64,000 bases of DNA. Origin: Endomychus coccineus. Its lineage: Eukaryota; Arthropoda; Insecta; Coleoptera; Endomychidae. Numbering within the stretch: the first letter of the stretch is position 1; every line of letters begins with the position of its first letter. Under the pieces are notes generated by a model. That model did no database searches. It had not been told where the DNA came from and saw only the letters and a list, made by a program, of their open reading frames with translations. Shown one piece after another: positions 1-12,840 of the stretch. The stretch is taken from NCBI GenBank assembly GCA_958510875.1, contig OY294067.1:263040180-263104179 (forward strand), read 5' to 3'. The position numbers and the translations under genes are program-made.

Positions 1-125
1 TCAGTCGTTTTGAAGTTACGATTGTAGGTTAGAGTATTACTGTGACTGGCAATTACTGGACAGTACTTATTCAATTGCGAATCATAGTTATACTCTAACC
101 TGCAATCCTCACTTCAAAACGATTG
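1..125. repeat. Short imperfect hairpin (MITE-like)
   Basis: Bases 1-40 are an imperfect inverted copy of bases 86-125 (about 40 bp per arm, roughly seven mismatches), with a spacer of about 45 bp. It has no coding capacity. The arrangement resembles a small foldback or MITE, but the left end is at the window edge, so a target duplication cannot be checked. Confidence 0.6.
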
Positions 126-149
126 AACTTCAGATGGATGTGTGTGAAT

Positions 150-365
150 ATGGTAGGGCCTCGAATCGCATTGTGTTCATCAATGATTCACTATCCATTC
201 AGAGGTTTATATTTACAAAAATATAAAAATCTAACGGGACCAAAGTGGTGTAATTGATAAACACCCTGGACTAGACATCCAGTAATGTGGGTTCGAATCC
301 CGCCTAAAGTTCAATGTTTTACGTATATTCATCTTTATAATCCTATGTTGAATTATCTAAGCTAC
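150..365 (+). repeat. tRNA-derived SINE-like repeat
   Basis: A tRNA-like block lies at 236-313. The anticodon stem is 266-270 with 278-282, closing a 7-nt loop whose central triplet is AGA. The T arm is 287-291 with 299-303, and a perfect Pol III B box (GGTTCGAATCC) sits at 290-300. A D-arm-like hairpin lies near 252-264. The acceptor ends (GGGACCA and CTAAAGT) do not pair, so this is not a normal tRNA gene. The flanks and the tail recur at 3530-3690, which suggests a dispersed SINE with a tRNA head. A decayed tRNA gene inside a duplicated segment is the alternative. Confidence 0.55.
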
Positions 366-1017
366 CTTCATAATTCAGAAAATTTCGGAAAATTTCTGTT
401 ATTAATACTCATTACTCGAAACCAATACGCCAACATTTTCTATGCGTCCATTTTCAAGAATTTTTTCCATGCTTCGGTCTTTCTGCCAAAAACTGGCCAA
501 ATCGTCTGAAATTGAGAAGAAAAATGTTGGCACCTTCATCAACTTGTAGTTTTTATGTAAAAAAAAGCTTATGTGAGTGCCTACATTTTCTTTCATGTTT
601 TAACCCACCCATATCATTAAAATCACAGTTATTCTCCAAAAATTGGGTATTGTCAGCCCAGAATGAACCAAAAAATAATCTTGGTCACACATTTGAATGA
701 TCAAAATATTTATCATAATATCTCCCCTCCCCAGGGGTTAAACATGAAAGGAAATGTTGGCACTCACACAAGCTTTTCTTTTACATAAAAACTACAAGTT
801 GATGGATGTGCCAACATGTTTTTCCCAATTTCATATATCTAAACGTAAAATACCTGGATGGAGAAATTTTAATTTTCGATACTGTGTTCCATAGAAGTAT
901 CTACAATTGCCCGGCCAAACTCAATAGATAGATCCATTCATTCGAATCATTTTATTCTCCATCTCATATACCACCGATCAGATTTCTTAATGCAAATGCT
1001 TCAAAGAGTAAAAGGAA
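366..1017. other. No gene seen; short internal inverted similarity
   Basis: No coding signal. The text near 520-600 (a block reading ttgtagtttttatgtaaaa) recurs inverted near 745-800, giving a weak foldback of about 280 bp (520-815). Nothing else is recognisable. Confidence 0.4.
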
Positions 1018-2002
1018 TAGTCGGGTCAAATTAGACGTTAAAAATGTGAAAGCCCGGAATTTTTTCCAAACAGACCAATCAACTTAATTTTTTTGCAAAT
1101 CGTTCCTGGACGGATACTGAACGATATTGAACTTTAAGATCTGATCGCTCGACAATTTTTCATCTGTTAAACCGGAAATTGGCCACTTTGCATAGGAAAA
1201 TTTATTGTAAAATTTGTAAAATTGGTAAGTATTGCCAAAATTGGCTGAAAAACTCCACTCGGGGGTTTTCGGGATCACGATTCCGGAGTTAGATTTACCA
1301 TTTTCGACCGCAGTATCTAGTAATTGGCCAATTATATTTCTGAAAAATAGTTGAATTTAATAAGATCGTAATTTTTGTTGAAAATAACTAAAACATTTCA
1401 CTCGTGAGTTTTCGAAGTCGATGATCACGATTCCGAAGTTACATTTACCATTTTCCACCGCGGTAGCTGGAAATTGGCCAATTTTATGTCAGAAAAATGA
1501 ATAAATTAGGTAATTTCGTAATTTTTGTTGAAAATGGCTAGAAAATTCACTCGGAAGTCATTTGATATTGGATATGAAACAAATGATTTACAGTCACGGA
1601 TAAATTCCCTGACTTTTGATAGCAGTGCCAATTTCAACAAAAATTACGAAATTATTAAATTTGGCTATTTTTCAGACATATAATTGGCCAATTTCTAGAT
1701 ACTGCGGTCGAAAATGCTAAATCTAACTTCGGAATCGTGATCAGCGACCCCGAAAACCCCCGAGTGGAGTTTTTCAGCCAATTTTGGCAAAACACTTTCC
1801 AATTTTACAAACAAATTCTTACAATGAATTTTCCCATGAAAATTGGCCAATTTTCGGTTTAACAGGTGAAAAATGGTCGAGCGACTAGATCTTAAAGTTC
1901 AATATCGTTCTGTGTCCGTCCAGAAACGATTTGCAAGAAAAATTAAGTTGATTGGTCTGTTTGGAAAAAATCCCGAGCCTTTTTGCTTAATTGACTCGAC
2001 TA
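1018..2002. repeat. 1-kb foldback element with internal subrepeats
   Basis: About 340 bp at 1018-1360 is an inverted copy of 1660-2002, diverged by point changes and small indels. The terminal bases are tagtcg and cgacta. Inside the left half a unit of about 145 bp recurs three times, with blocks resembling ctgaaaaactccactcgggg near 1245, 1387 and 1537. There is no ORF of note. It is best read as a non-autonomous foldback DNA element or an inverted pair of satellite-like blocks. An 18-base stretch at 1733-1750 is identical to 54676-54693. Confidence 0.75.
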
Positions 2003-3182
2003 AAAGCAGTAACTAAGAAATTGAAAATAAAGCGAGCGAAATTGGGATTGCGTCAGGTTAAACAGATTTTGGACTCTGACATGCGAAATTTATTATTCCA
2101 TCCATAATTTTTCAAGTGTCTAAACTTGTCTCAATCTATTATCTGTTATTGACAAGATGCCAATGACGAATTCCCCGAATGAGGCATCCTTACTCGCGAT
2201 TATTCACTGTTCACGTTGATTATACGTGTATACCATATAAAATATTTCCTATTAGAATATTCTAGGCTCTGTATTTCCAATTATTGCGAATACTTAAAAA
2301 CTATGCGGCATATAATCTTCATTAAGACATTTTTTATCGATATTCTTCCAACTATTAGAGAGTAGGTATATTTTTTGAACGATAATGTTTACGATGAGTA
2401 ATTTCTTTCGTGTAAAACGGTGTTAGTTTCGCCGCCGTGTATCACGTACTAGTGCGGTCGATCAAGCTACCTGATTCCACATCCGGTCTGCCACCTAAGA
2501 CCACATCCTCCATTCTTATGCCGGTCCAGATTAAGGACCACGCGGATTGCTTCTTATCCAGAAGCAATTCTCACAGGTAGTCATCGTCTGGTTGCTTTTT
2601 TATTTGATAGAAGATTCTACTTAAATTATTGTGTGAAACCGTTCTTTGCGATATATATGTTTACCGCAAAGTTTATTTAAATCGTTGCTAATGTCTACGG
2701 AATTACACCATAATGAAATATCACATGGTATTTTGTTCGGTTCTGGTAATCGAATTGGTATTGGTCAGTGATAATCTTCATTCATGAGAAAGCAAGTATA
2801 TTACTTCAGATAATTATACAGTGTGTCAAAGATAAGGATGTCTATAATGGGGATTTCGGAAACGGTAATAGTTACTGTTTTGGTTGGATGCGGGAAAAAT
2901 TGCCTAACCAAAAGGGACCATTTATATGGAAGTATAAAATATCCAATATAATTTCTGAATTGCTAATAATTTTGGAAAAACTGAACATCCTAAATCCTAA
3001 ATAATCTAAACCGTTACTCAGGATATCAACTTCTCAACATTCGAAAATGCATCCTTGAAAATTCCACTTCGCACATGATCACACTACGGCGGGATTGAGT
3101 ACAAGATCAGAGTCAACAACCTGAAACGAGGCTGTGTACTATGTGATAAATACCGCTACAGAAACAATAAGGAATCAGTTTT
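2003..3182. other. No gene seen
   Basis: AT-rich sequence. A more GC-balanced stretch at about 2420-2600 is unlike its neighbours and may be a fragment of an unrecognised repeat. The small open frame at 2768-3004 matches nothing I recognise. Confidence 0.4.
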
Positions 3183-3345
3183 AGTTGAAGCCTCAAACCT
3201 GCCCTGCAAATGCCACATGTAGTAGTTGGCGAAACGCCGACACCATTTAGTGCTACTGGGACGATGAATTGATCCGGAAGCCAAGAATTCTCAAGTTATG
3301 CTGTCCGCGGAAGTCTAATATTCAAGATAATTATATCGTTTGTTA
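3183..3345 (+). repeat. Dispersed repeat R (copy 1)
   Basis: The stretch with ggcgaaacgccgacacc, ggaagccaagaattctcaag and ccgcggaagtctaatattc matches 50880-50985 plus 52680-52730, where the same repeat is split by a LINE. No protein is visible. This uninterrupted copy shows the pre-insertion arrangement of the 50.8-kb site. Confidence 0.6.
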
Positions 3346-3529
3346 ATTGTTTGTTTGTTGTTTCTACAATTATTAAAAAAACGTCAACTCCAACTGTTGA
3401 TTTTCTTCAAGTATTTGGCTAACCAATTTCACTATTTTTCCTCTAATGAAGTCTTGAAAATTAAAAAAAAATGGATTAGTGCCGGAACGTGATCGAACCA
3501 TCACATATGTGATACATCAATGATCTTTA

Positions 3530-3690
3530 GCGGAGCATCGAATCGCATTGTGTTCATCAATCTACTGTCCTTTCAGAAGTTTATATTTATTATTATTTAT
3601 TAGACATCCAGTAATGTGGGTTTGAATTCCACCTATGGTTCAATGTCTTACGTTTATTCATCCTTATAATCCTATGTTAAATTGTGTATT
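3530..3690 (+). repeat. tRNA-derived SINE-like repeat, partial copy
   Basis: Shares the flank (gaatcgcattgtgttcatca), the end of the anticodon arm, the T arm (ggtttgaattcc, a decayed B box) and the tail (caatgtcttacg and following) with 150-365. It lacks the D arm and the 5' half of the tRNA-like block. Confidence 0.55.
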
Positions 3691-6109
3691 GTGTTCATTC
3701 ATAAGTCATAAAATTTAATTATATATGTCTCCAATGTAACCTTATCATTTCTATGATGAGGAACACCGAAAAGCCAGGTGACTATTTCGATGAAGTCATT
3801 TTTGAAACTTAAAAATATTATTCCCGCACTATTGTGATATACATTCATAACCAGAAAAACACTGTTGTCATAATGATATAAAAAGTAGGTAGTATAGATT
3901 CTATTTGAAAAACTGAAGATATTTACCGAAAGTACTTTTACAAGGGCGTGATATCTAGCCCAGAACTAATACATTTCTATATTCATCACTGTAAAACGAT
4001 TTTTTTACGTATGATGAGGGAAGTAATATTTCGAATTGATTCAGAAAAGTTTGGAACGGATATATTGCAAATCTTAGGTTGACTACAGAAGTAAAAATGA
4101 GCTTCGTAATAACTATAGATATCTACCTATACATCTTCAGTACATAACCCTGTTACTTACCATCGTATCTTCGTAGATTTCAAAATTCTAGCACCATCAA
4201 CTCAGAAAATAATATCTTTACATTAACTCTGATCTAGTCACTGAGGGGTTTCACTTCTTATTTGAGTTCTACAAAATTAATTGCGATGAAACCTTGCGCA
4301 ATTGGTTACTAATGACCATAATAAAGAAGGTAAACCAAACTTAAATGCAGAAATGGATTTCGCAAATTGTGGAATTTGGATGAAAATGAAAAAAACCTTT
4401 GTAGGCCCAAAATAAGAGGTTCATATGATTATAAATTTCTCTGGTAAATAACATTTTTCGAGATATGACCACTAGAAAATTTCTAAAATAGGAGGATATA
4501 AAAGGTAGAAAAACAATTTGAAAAGATTCACGTATGATTGACATACAAGTTTTTTTACTTACACTTTATCATAAAAAAATTAAAATTTTGTGAAAAAAAA
4601 ATATTGGAAAAATTATCTAGAGACAGTTTGAAAGTTTGTTTTAACATTTATAAATACCTTTAATGTATTGATTTGATATTTTTTACAATAACACATGAAT
4701 ACATATTCAATCAGTTTTACGAGTTTTTTGATATTTTTCAATTTATATTTGTGTCGTCGCGACAAACTTTCTGTAACTCGGAGAATATTCATGTTAAAGA
4801 AAATTCGAGCCACTAAAATCATAAGAGGCCTCAATGTGTACGTGTGGATTTTTTCAGTTTCTTCAATTAAATATTTTCGAAGCGATACAATGTCATTTTT
4901 CAGAAAATGCAATTGAAAAACGATTTGGATGAAAAAAAGCTTGGTATTTTGGGCCGAAAAAGTAAGTATATTATTTTTTTTATTTTTACCCAAATTCTAC
5001 AGATAACGGAACCAAAATGGGGTGTTTGGTACCCCTTCTGATCATTTCCGCATACATTTTTATTAAAATTTCCTATTGATGTCATTATCAACCCATTCAT
5101 TCTGTAGAACTCAATCGATTTTGCTCATTTCAGCGCTTCGTTACTTATACTATAACAATTTGCCTTCTCGTCATACATTATCACCTTTTGAATAAGATAG
5201 TTTTGAACATAATATAGATATTATGCGATAATTGAATGAATGAATAATATTCTCCAGATATAATAACTATATGAAGTAATTATCTCATCACAGCATTACT
5301 CCATAAAATTACATTTATGGGAAACTCTACATCAATATCCACATCATTATTCTTTGTTCATTGTTAAGTGGTTTGATTTTTGCTAAATTTTAATGCATGC
5401 ATAATTTCCATAGAGACGTCAGTTGGAGTATTATCTACGCTGTAAGACAACCATCAATTATAAATCGATAAATTTAATCTCATCGTTCGCCAATGGTCGA
5501 GGATCTAATAAACTCCAAGTAATTAAAATGTAACAGAAAATTATTATTCAAACTTTCACGTTAATTCCTATGCGTTATACATTCTAATGTGGATCACATG
5601 CTGTCCCGGAACAAACGAGGAAAACATACACTTAATTATTACATATACATCTTAATTAGAAATGCTGCCGAGAAAAGTTATTACTAAATGTTATCTTCTG
5701 GATGTTTGAGAGGTTCTAGAAAATAAGAGTACACAGAACTGAAGCTTTGATTTATCGTTATCTTTAAGGATACAGGGGAAAAGTGACAGCTAATGTATAC
5801 CAAAGATAATGCAAATTAGAATGAGTAAATTACCAGAAGACGCGAAGACCGTGCGTTGAATGGCAACGAACTGTATACAAGAACATCCACTTTAATACGC
5901 GGTTCATGATTTTTTATAACTGATTTCAGAGGTGTTAGATAATGAGCCAAGAGTTAATGAGAATGATGAACATATTTTATGATTCTGCGCCTAAAAACTT
6001 AGTTCACCCAAAGTTATCTCGAAAATATGAAGATTTCGAAATATGTTCAAGAGTTTGGGGTTGATGACTACTTCCATTTTCGTCTATAGAATAGTGAAAT
6101 GCAAGTGAA
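3691..6109. other. No gene seen
   Basis: AT-rich sequence with only short chance frames. The overlapping frames on both strands near 4613-4993 have low-complexity composition and no recognisable domain. Confidence 0.4.
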
Positions 6110-7610
6110 ATGAAAATTCACATTTTAGTACCGTACATCATTATTTTTCCGTTTCACATATTAACATCAATTGAGAAAGCAATCAACATCAAGCTCATCA
6201 AATACCTAGAGAGCTACAAGATTGTGAATAACCGGCAAAATGGCTTTCGTCGGCAGAGATCAACAGGAGAACTGCTTGCCCACGTGACGCATGTATGGCA
6301 GGAATCTATTGAAAAACATGTGGAATCTCTAGTTGTATCATTTGATATTTCCAAGACATTTGACTGAGTCTGACAACTGAGCCTCTTTGAGAAACTTCCG
6401 TTATATGGTTTGCCGCCTCAACTTTGCCCCTTACTATCGAGTTTTCTCCCAGATAGATCACTCCATGTAGTGGTTGACGGAGTATGCTCTCCGATACAAT
6501 GGCTATGAACGCTGGTGTTCCACAGGCATCTGTCTTGGCATCAACTTTGTTTCTGCTTCATATAAACGACGGGCTGGAAGTGACTACCCGTCATGTCTAC
6601 AGCTTTGTAGATGATGGTACACTCCATACCGCTTTCTCATCTAGAGCCCCATACCATCCAATGAAGCCAGAAGAGCGAGACAGGGACAGGTTGACGCAAA
6701 TAATGAAGATCTGGCGAATATTTTGAAATGGGGATTTGATAATCTAGTAGAGTTTCATGCATTAAAAACTCAAGCTTGCGACTTCTCCAGGAACACGGAT
6801 CTCACAATCCCTAACATAATGAGATCAGGTACAACTATTCCTATGGAGTCTTCAATAACAATGCTTGGGATCACCTACAACAGAACCCTCTCATGGGACG
6901 ATCATGTGAGATCCATTGCGGAAACCCCTTCACAAAAACTTAGTCTTCTATTCCGTGCAAAGAGCTACTTTACATCCTAGCAGCTCCTCAGAATCTAGGA
7001 AGCACAGATTCGACCTGTCCTGGAGAACTGTTCACATGTTTGGAGTCCAGGTCCAAAACATACGCTGAAGCTCTTGGATTCTATTCAGAAAAGAGCTTTT
7101 CATTTGATTGATGATGTCACACTTACGAGTTCATTGACCTCTCTAGAACATCGTGGGAACGGAGATCTCTCTTTTTTCTGTAGATGTTTCCATGTTCCAT
7201 CACGACAGATTCCAGATAGGCGGACTAGACGAGCTCAAGCTAGTCACCTGTTCACTGTCAAACTCGAGACTTGCCGAACTTCTTCCTACCAGGCTTCAGT
7301 TTTTCATCGAAGAGCAAAACTGTGGAACCCATTACCTAGTGAGGTCTTTCCCTGTGCCTATTACTTCCAAACCATCAAGAAAAATACGGATGTCTATCTC
7401 CTCTCATTAAATTTCACTGCTGGCTCACACGATGCTCATCGAAAATTATAGGTTTCCCTCTCGCGTAGTCAAACTATGAGAAAAAAAACGAATGAGTTTG
7501 ATGAGTTAATAAGCCCTACCCTGTTCACGTTAAGAAAGTAATGATACTATGGCCAAGTTCAGCCTCTGCAGACAGGTTGAGCATTTTTTCAATGTTTTTG
7601 AATAAACTAA
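6110..7610 (+). pseudogene. Jockey-like LINE reverse transcriptase, broken
   Basis: Remnant of a non-LTR retrotransposon reverse transcriptase. In order: an RT fragment at 6110-6367 with NGFRRQRSTGELLAHVTHVW, ending just after motif A (SFDISKTFD) at a stop; motif B and C pieces at 6484-6726 (GVPQASVLA, then FVDDGTLH); the post-RT region at 6723-6980 (LGITYNRTLSWDDHVRSI); and the C-terminal region at 7074-7451 (DSIQKRAFHLIDD, LETCRTSSYQ, LWNPLP). Stops and frameshifts separate the pieces and the endonuclease half is absent, so it is 5'-truncated and inactive. Related copies lie at 18480-20290, 30826-31900 and 58560-59830. The family is inferred from the motif set; exact clade placement is uncertain. 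Confidence 0.85.
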
Positions 7611-10600
7611 CCATTTGATCCAATTAACTGGGTTACAAACCAATTTATCGTTTCTCTATTTATTATATCCAATAATAAAAATTATTAGTAATTTATATGT
7701 AATTCACAAACTACGTACTGGTTCTGCTTGCATCGAATCCAGATTCAATAGAACCAAAGTGTAATTTGATATTAACTGGCGGAAACACAGTGAATGGCAA
7801 AAGGATGTATATCTCAAAAGGCTTATTTCTATTACAAAATGATTTTTGAGAAATTACTTGATTGATTATAAACATAAAACTGAGCTTATACCTTGAATAA
7901 ATAGATAAATATATGAAATACTAACTTTTTAGTAAGTAACTAATTATTAGTTATGGAAACAAACACTCAACATACCCCATTATCCCATTCTTCATATCAA
8001 TGCACGATTTCTAAATCCACTTTCGTTAATCTTAGTAATACTATTTTAGTGGGATGAATTTAATATTTATTTTATATTCTTCGACTTTGGGAGCACTCTA
8101 CCCTACAAAATTGCAACGTCAAAAATGTAAAAGTGGCTCTTAATATACTCAAAGAATATGTTATACAAGCTCTACTTCAATTCAATTCAGTCTAATCGGA
8201 ATCCACCGCCCAGCTTATTATTATATTACTGGAGAATAATAAAAGTGAACATTCCTCTCTAAAAGCAATGATTAATATAAGGGCTAATTTCCACGAATTT
8301 ATCGTCAAAGTTAAATTACAGTATGATTCGAAAATCGAGTTTTCGAGAAATTTATCAAATTGGTCAGATACGTGGAACTCTAGTTCGATTTTGAAATGAA
8401 CAACACCGAGACATATCTACTAATGATCATATAGCTAAATGAATTTTAGCAATAATTCCGTATTGTTTCAATGAGCCTAATTTAAATAACATTTGTTAGG
8501 AAAATTTCAAACGTAACCATCAATGGACAGTTTTTTACATTAATAGACGCAAATGGTGTGAAACTGAGGACTCACGTCTGGCAACCCCATACAGGAAATT
8601 ATTATATATGTAAAGAGTCAATAAAGCTTCAGTTTCACTGTCGGTATTGAAGCATTGTGCTGTAATCTACCGGTGACCAACTGCAACATAGCCTCTGGCT
8701 TGTGACGTCACGGTCTAGGGTCAGGCCTTGAACTATAGAGGATATTGATATATCTCATCTTACAAATTCGGTTACTCGATTTTGTAAATTGGAACAGGGA
8801 TACTTTCTATTTACATTTCACTTAAACACAACAGATCAAGACAAAGATTGCCACAAGGTACAACTGAAAAAGTGTTGAATCACCTAATTTTTGTGGCAAT
8901 CATGATGATGAACATTGCTGCTTGATCTGTTTGAATATCTCATTTAACAATTCCAGTACTTAAGTGTATATTTGAACAGAGACATATTTCATCAACATTT
9001 CGACGATTTTTTTCACTTTTATATCATGAATGGTGATAAAAACTATGCCGATATCCATAAATGAAACGAATCCAGCATGAACATTCTTCCGTAGCTCGTA
9101 GTTGATAATAACCGGAAGAGAACGCGTGCGATGTATGCAGACTGGAACACAGGAAGCCGTCTGTTGACCTCTCGGAAACGCATCGGTGGATCTCCAATAT
9201 ACGTCTGCATAATATGAGTATTTATACGTTATTACGATTTTAACTGCAATCCTACAAAGTAGTCTGTCATAATGTCTGCTTATTACATTTTTCAATCATT
9301 TATGAAGGAAATTGATCCTTCAAATTAATTTTGGCCTGATTATTTAACCATCAACTTAAAATCGACATTTTTATTGTCTCTCTGATGTTGAAATAAAAAA
9401 TACGTAATAATGATAATATCTTTATTAATCCTGTAGGCTAATCATAGAATGGATAGGACAAGTCAGAAATCATTAATTGATAGCTAATAAGTTAGAATAT
9501 ATGTTGCATATTATATTTTATGTGTTAAGTCAAAATAATATATAAGACATTACATAATAAAATAATTCGAGACAGTTGAATAAAATCTAATATTTGTTAA
9601 TGTTATATAAAACACAAACATGTATAAAATACATACATAATATAAAGTGTACGTCCATCAGCTTAAAGGATGCAACAATCTCATTGGGGAAAAAGTTAAT
9701 ATATTCTTGCAAAGAATAGAACGCTTGAAGTTGAAAATTTTTTTACCTTATTTTTTGAACTTTTTGTGTTATACATTTTAGTATTTTCAGAAAGTAAGTT
9801 GTATAAATAGGCTCCTGAATTGTCAGGTGATGTTTTGTGAAAGCTATTGTTTCAGGACCAATATTTTGCCCCTAGCCCGCATTAAATGATTGTATATTAT
9901 TGTGAATATAAATTAGAATTTCTAGGAGATAGATGCTGGTAAGTGTATATTATTCAAATTGCATAATTTCTACTTCTTCATAGTGTTATCTTCCTAATTT
10001 CAGTGTGTGGTAAATAAAGTAACCTAAACCAAATTCACATTCATATGGAAGTCGTAGAAAATTTAATTTCTAATTTTTGTTTTTATTTTTCTTCTTGTTC
10101 ATAAATTCGTTATAACTAATTAAAATCAAACGTGAACCAAAGAACTAAGAAATTGAAACTGATCTGAACCAAACAACTATTAAGATTGATCTATTGATTA
10201 ATTATCATTACAATGAGATCCTAGTAAAAAGAAATAATAATAATAATAATAATATCAGATTATTAGGCCAGATTTCAGATAATTTTGAGGCTATTGAGAG
10301 AGATAGAGAAATTATAACTTTCCAATAATAATTTTGTCAGTGAAATATAATTAAGTCACTTTATATTTGAAACATATTAAATAATTTTATCACACAACTC
10401 TTGGTGTAGTAGCCACCAGCATCTTTGGTTAGGGGAGGGATTGAATTTGAAGTGAAATTCCTACCAATTACCTTGGCGAATGTCCAAAAAGAACGAGAGC
10501 CATTCGAACATTATACGCCTCTTTGGAAACGTTTATTGTTTCATTGCACATATTTCTGGCTTCACCATATTTTGTGCTGGTCTCCAGACGATGGTACGCT

Positions 10601-11456
10601 GTTTCTTTTGAAGCGACGGCCCTAAAACAGATCAAGTATTCATGATATCCCTACTAATTTTAAGAAGTCAACAAGTTAGTCCATTTTTGAGCAAATTTAG
10701 AACCTCCGCATAGGGGCTTGCGCCGTTAAAACACAAAGCTCCTTCAATTATGGTCTTCATACACCTAACGATGAATTTACTCTACTTTTTACGTTCGTCA
10801 AAATACCGCATTTTTGGGTTGGCCCTTGGGCAGTCTATTTAAGGTTCAGTTCTGGGGGCTGTGGAGCAACAGTTTGCCCACCTTTAACCTTTGGTATACG
10901 ATCAAGGTGCATCCTCAATTGGATACGTAAGCATTTGGAATGTCGAAAATCATCAACAGAACTTGCTCCTTTAGAATATTTCGTAGTACCTACAAAGAAT
11001 TTATGTATTTATTTTCCGTTTTTGTTTGTTTGTATAACCAACTTGAGTTACACATATGAGATGTAGATCTATGTGAACACCCAAATATTTCATAATGATG
11101 GTATTTTGTATAATATCTATGGTATCATTCAAAGTTAGAAGATCTAAGTTACTCGGAATACCAGAATGTGCATTTTTCGGCGGCTCTCTTTGTTGCTAAT
11201 AATTGAGAATGTGAAAAGTGAGTCAAAAAAATTAATGTTTATGCTGACTCATTCTTCATAAAGAGCATCTATTCCAAGCCTTGTCCTCCAAGGTTGGTCA
11301 AATATAGGAACGAATAGAATTTTCAGAGCAATTCGGACCATTCCATTCGGAATTTTGAAGGAAACCAATACTATATGCATTAAATATTTTCAATAAAAAA
11401 TACACTTGTAATAAATTTTCACAAGCTTCTTTTTTATTAAACAAAACAAGAAATAA
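7611..11456. other. No confirmed gene; one possible exon-like island
   Basis: Mostly AT-rich and uninformative. An open, more GC-balanced patch at 8960-9295 on the minus strand (111 codons) resembles nothing I know; it is discussed under findings. A small AAT microsatellite lies at 10233-10254. Confidence 0.4.
10233..10254. repeat. (AAT)n microsatellite
   Basis: About seven consecutive AAT units inside AT-rich DNA. Confidence 0.9.
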
Positions 11457-12840
11457 TTCACCACACGGTGGCTTTATCAAACAATGGTTTTACAAACTAT
11501 GGTTTATTCTTTATATATCAAAATCAAGATTAGGAACGAGGGAATGAGGGAGGTACGTGTACAGTAGGATAAGAGTTATTTACAAAAAAATGTAATAATG
11601 GAGAATTGGTCTTTCTGATCATTCAAAAAGTTATCTGTATTTTTAAACATATTGATTTCAATTTTTTCTAAGTAACTTAATACTTTACTCTTAACTGACT
11701 CAAGGAGAATCTCAAAATCATCTTTGAAATAATGATCAGTTTCTTTAATATGGTTTACAACTTTTGAATCTAATTGTCCAAATCAAAATCTTCTTTAATA
11801 CTAGTTTTGAAAAATCTTCCTGTCTGGCATATATAGAATTTGTCAAAATCTTCACACTTTACCTTGTATCCTCCTGATTCTTGATCTTTTTTATTCGTAT
11901 CTTTGTTGTTTTTAATAAATATGTCTACCGTATTATTTGTTCTAAAAAAGATATGGTAACATTGTGTTTTTCAAGTAGATTACATACATCATATCAGAAA
12001 GCTTACCTACATACATTATTAATTTATAATTATTAGTCTTAACTGTACCGGGATATCAAAAAGTATCCTGGTCAAGGGTGGTTGTGGAATCTAAAACGTA
12101 TGTCTTAGTTTACGTTTGAAATAATTATGTCACTGTCACACTGACATCATCAATAACCTACAAATATCATGTCAGAATCTGTTAAGTCGTTGTGCTGAAA
12201 TTTTCTAATCCAGTTTTTGAATCATGCCTCTTACCACACAGCACAAAATTTTCATGATTGAAGCCTATTTTCGAACGAGTGCGCTAGTTAATGGAAATTG
12301 GCAATACAGTCAACGTTCGTGTTTGGACAATTTTCGAGAGCACTTCCCAAAAGTGGCAATACTAGGGTACACTAACTTCATCGCTTCATTATAATCTTTT
12401 TCTCAAGTAAATCAATCTCAATTTTTTTTTGCTGTAGCCGTTATTAGTTGCCATCTGTTTTATAATTGAAAATTCCTTGTGATAATTCAATTCTGACATG
12501 GGGATAGTAACAAGTCTATGTATCATGCTTTGAAGAGCAGCCAGTTTATGTTGTATGAGGTGGTTTGAATTTTTGTGGATAAAAATGTCTGTATGTGTAC
12601 GTATGTGAAGGCTGATGATATATTTAAAATGAGTGTTTACCATTTAATTTAGTTATGGTTAATTCCAAAATGTTAATAGTTTGATTGACTTCTACTTCGA
12701 CCGTGAATTTAATTTTGGGATATAGTTTATTTAAATGTTGAATGAAAGAATCTAATTGTCTTTGTGTTCCAATAAAGCATGTTGATATATCGTCAAAACA
12801 TACCGATGCCAATAAATAAATCTTTTTATAATAGGGTGTT
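11457..12840 (-). pseudogene. Penelope-like element relic
   Basis: Minus-strand remains of a PLE polyprotein. From the 5' side: a reverse transcriptase tail at 12812-12624 (CFDDISTCFIG, then IKFTVEVEVNQTINILELTI, the motif C to E region) and its continuation at 12643-12389 (HTDIFIHKNSNHLIQHKLAA, then NNGYSKKK). After an interruption comes a GIY-YIG endonuclease at about 12030-11780 (FRTNNT-like block, then GGYKVKCEDFDKFYICQTGR). In that block the second signature reads FYIC instead of the usual YIG. Frames are broken, so it is dead. Near the 3' end a hairpin block at 11457-11480 loosely resembles a decayed hammerhead core. It is more diverged than, and a different family from, the 34-39 kb PLE. 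Confidence 0.8.
12045..12380 (+). mobile_element. Tc1/mariner-superfamily transposon fragment (5' part)
   Basis: Plus-strand reading from 12226 begins MPLTTQHKIFMIEAYFRTSA and continues with NGNWQYSVNVRVWTIF. This resembles the N-terminal helix-turn-helix segment of insect transposases annotated as DUF4817-type, the same kind as the N terminus of the element at 55167-56632. Only about 45 codons survive, preceded by a 160-bp leader. It interrupts the PLE relic between RT and GIY-YIG, so it inserted after the PLE. Exact boundaries are uncertain. Confidence 0.5.

Noticed and set aside
236..313. Functional tRNA-Ser gene (AGA anticodon)
   Set aside because: The acceptor ends do not pair, the base after the anticodon is not a purine, and there is no long variable arm as tRNA-Ser needs.
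3183..3260. Hammerhead ribozyme at ggcgaaacgccgac
   Set aside because: GAAA with flanking pairing is present but no CTGATGA core lies at a usable distance.
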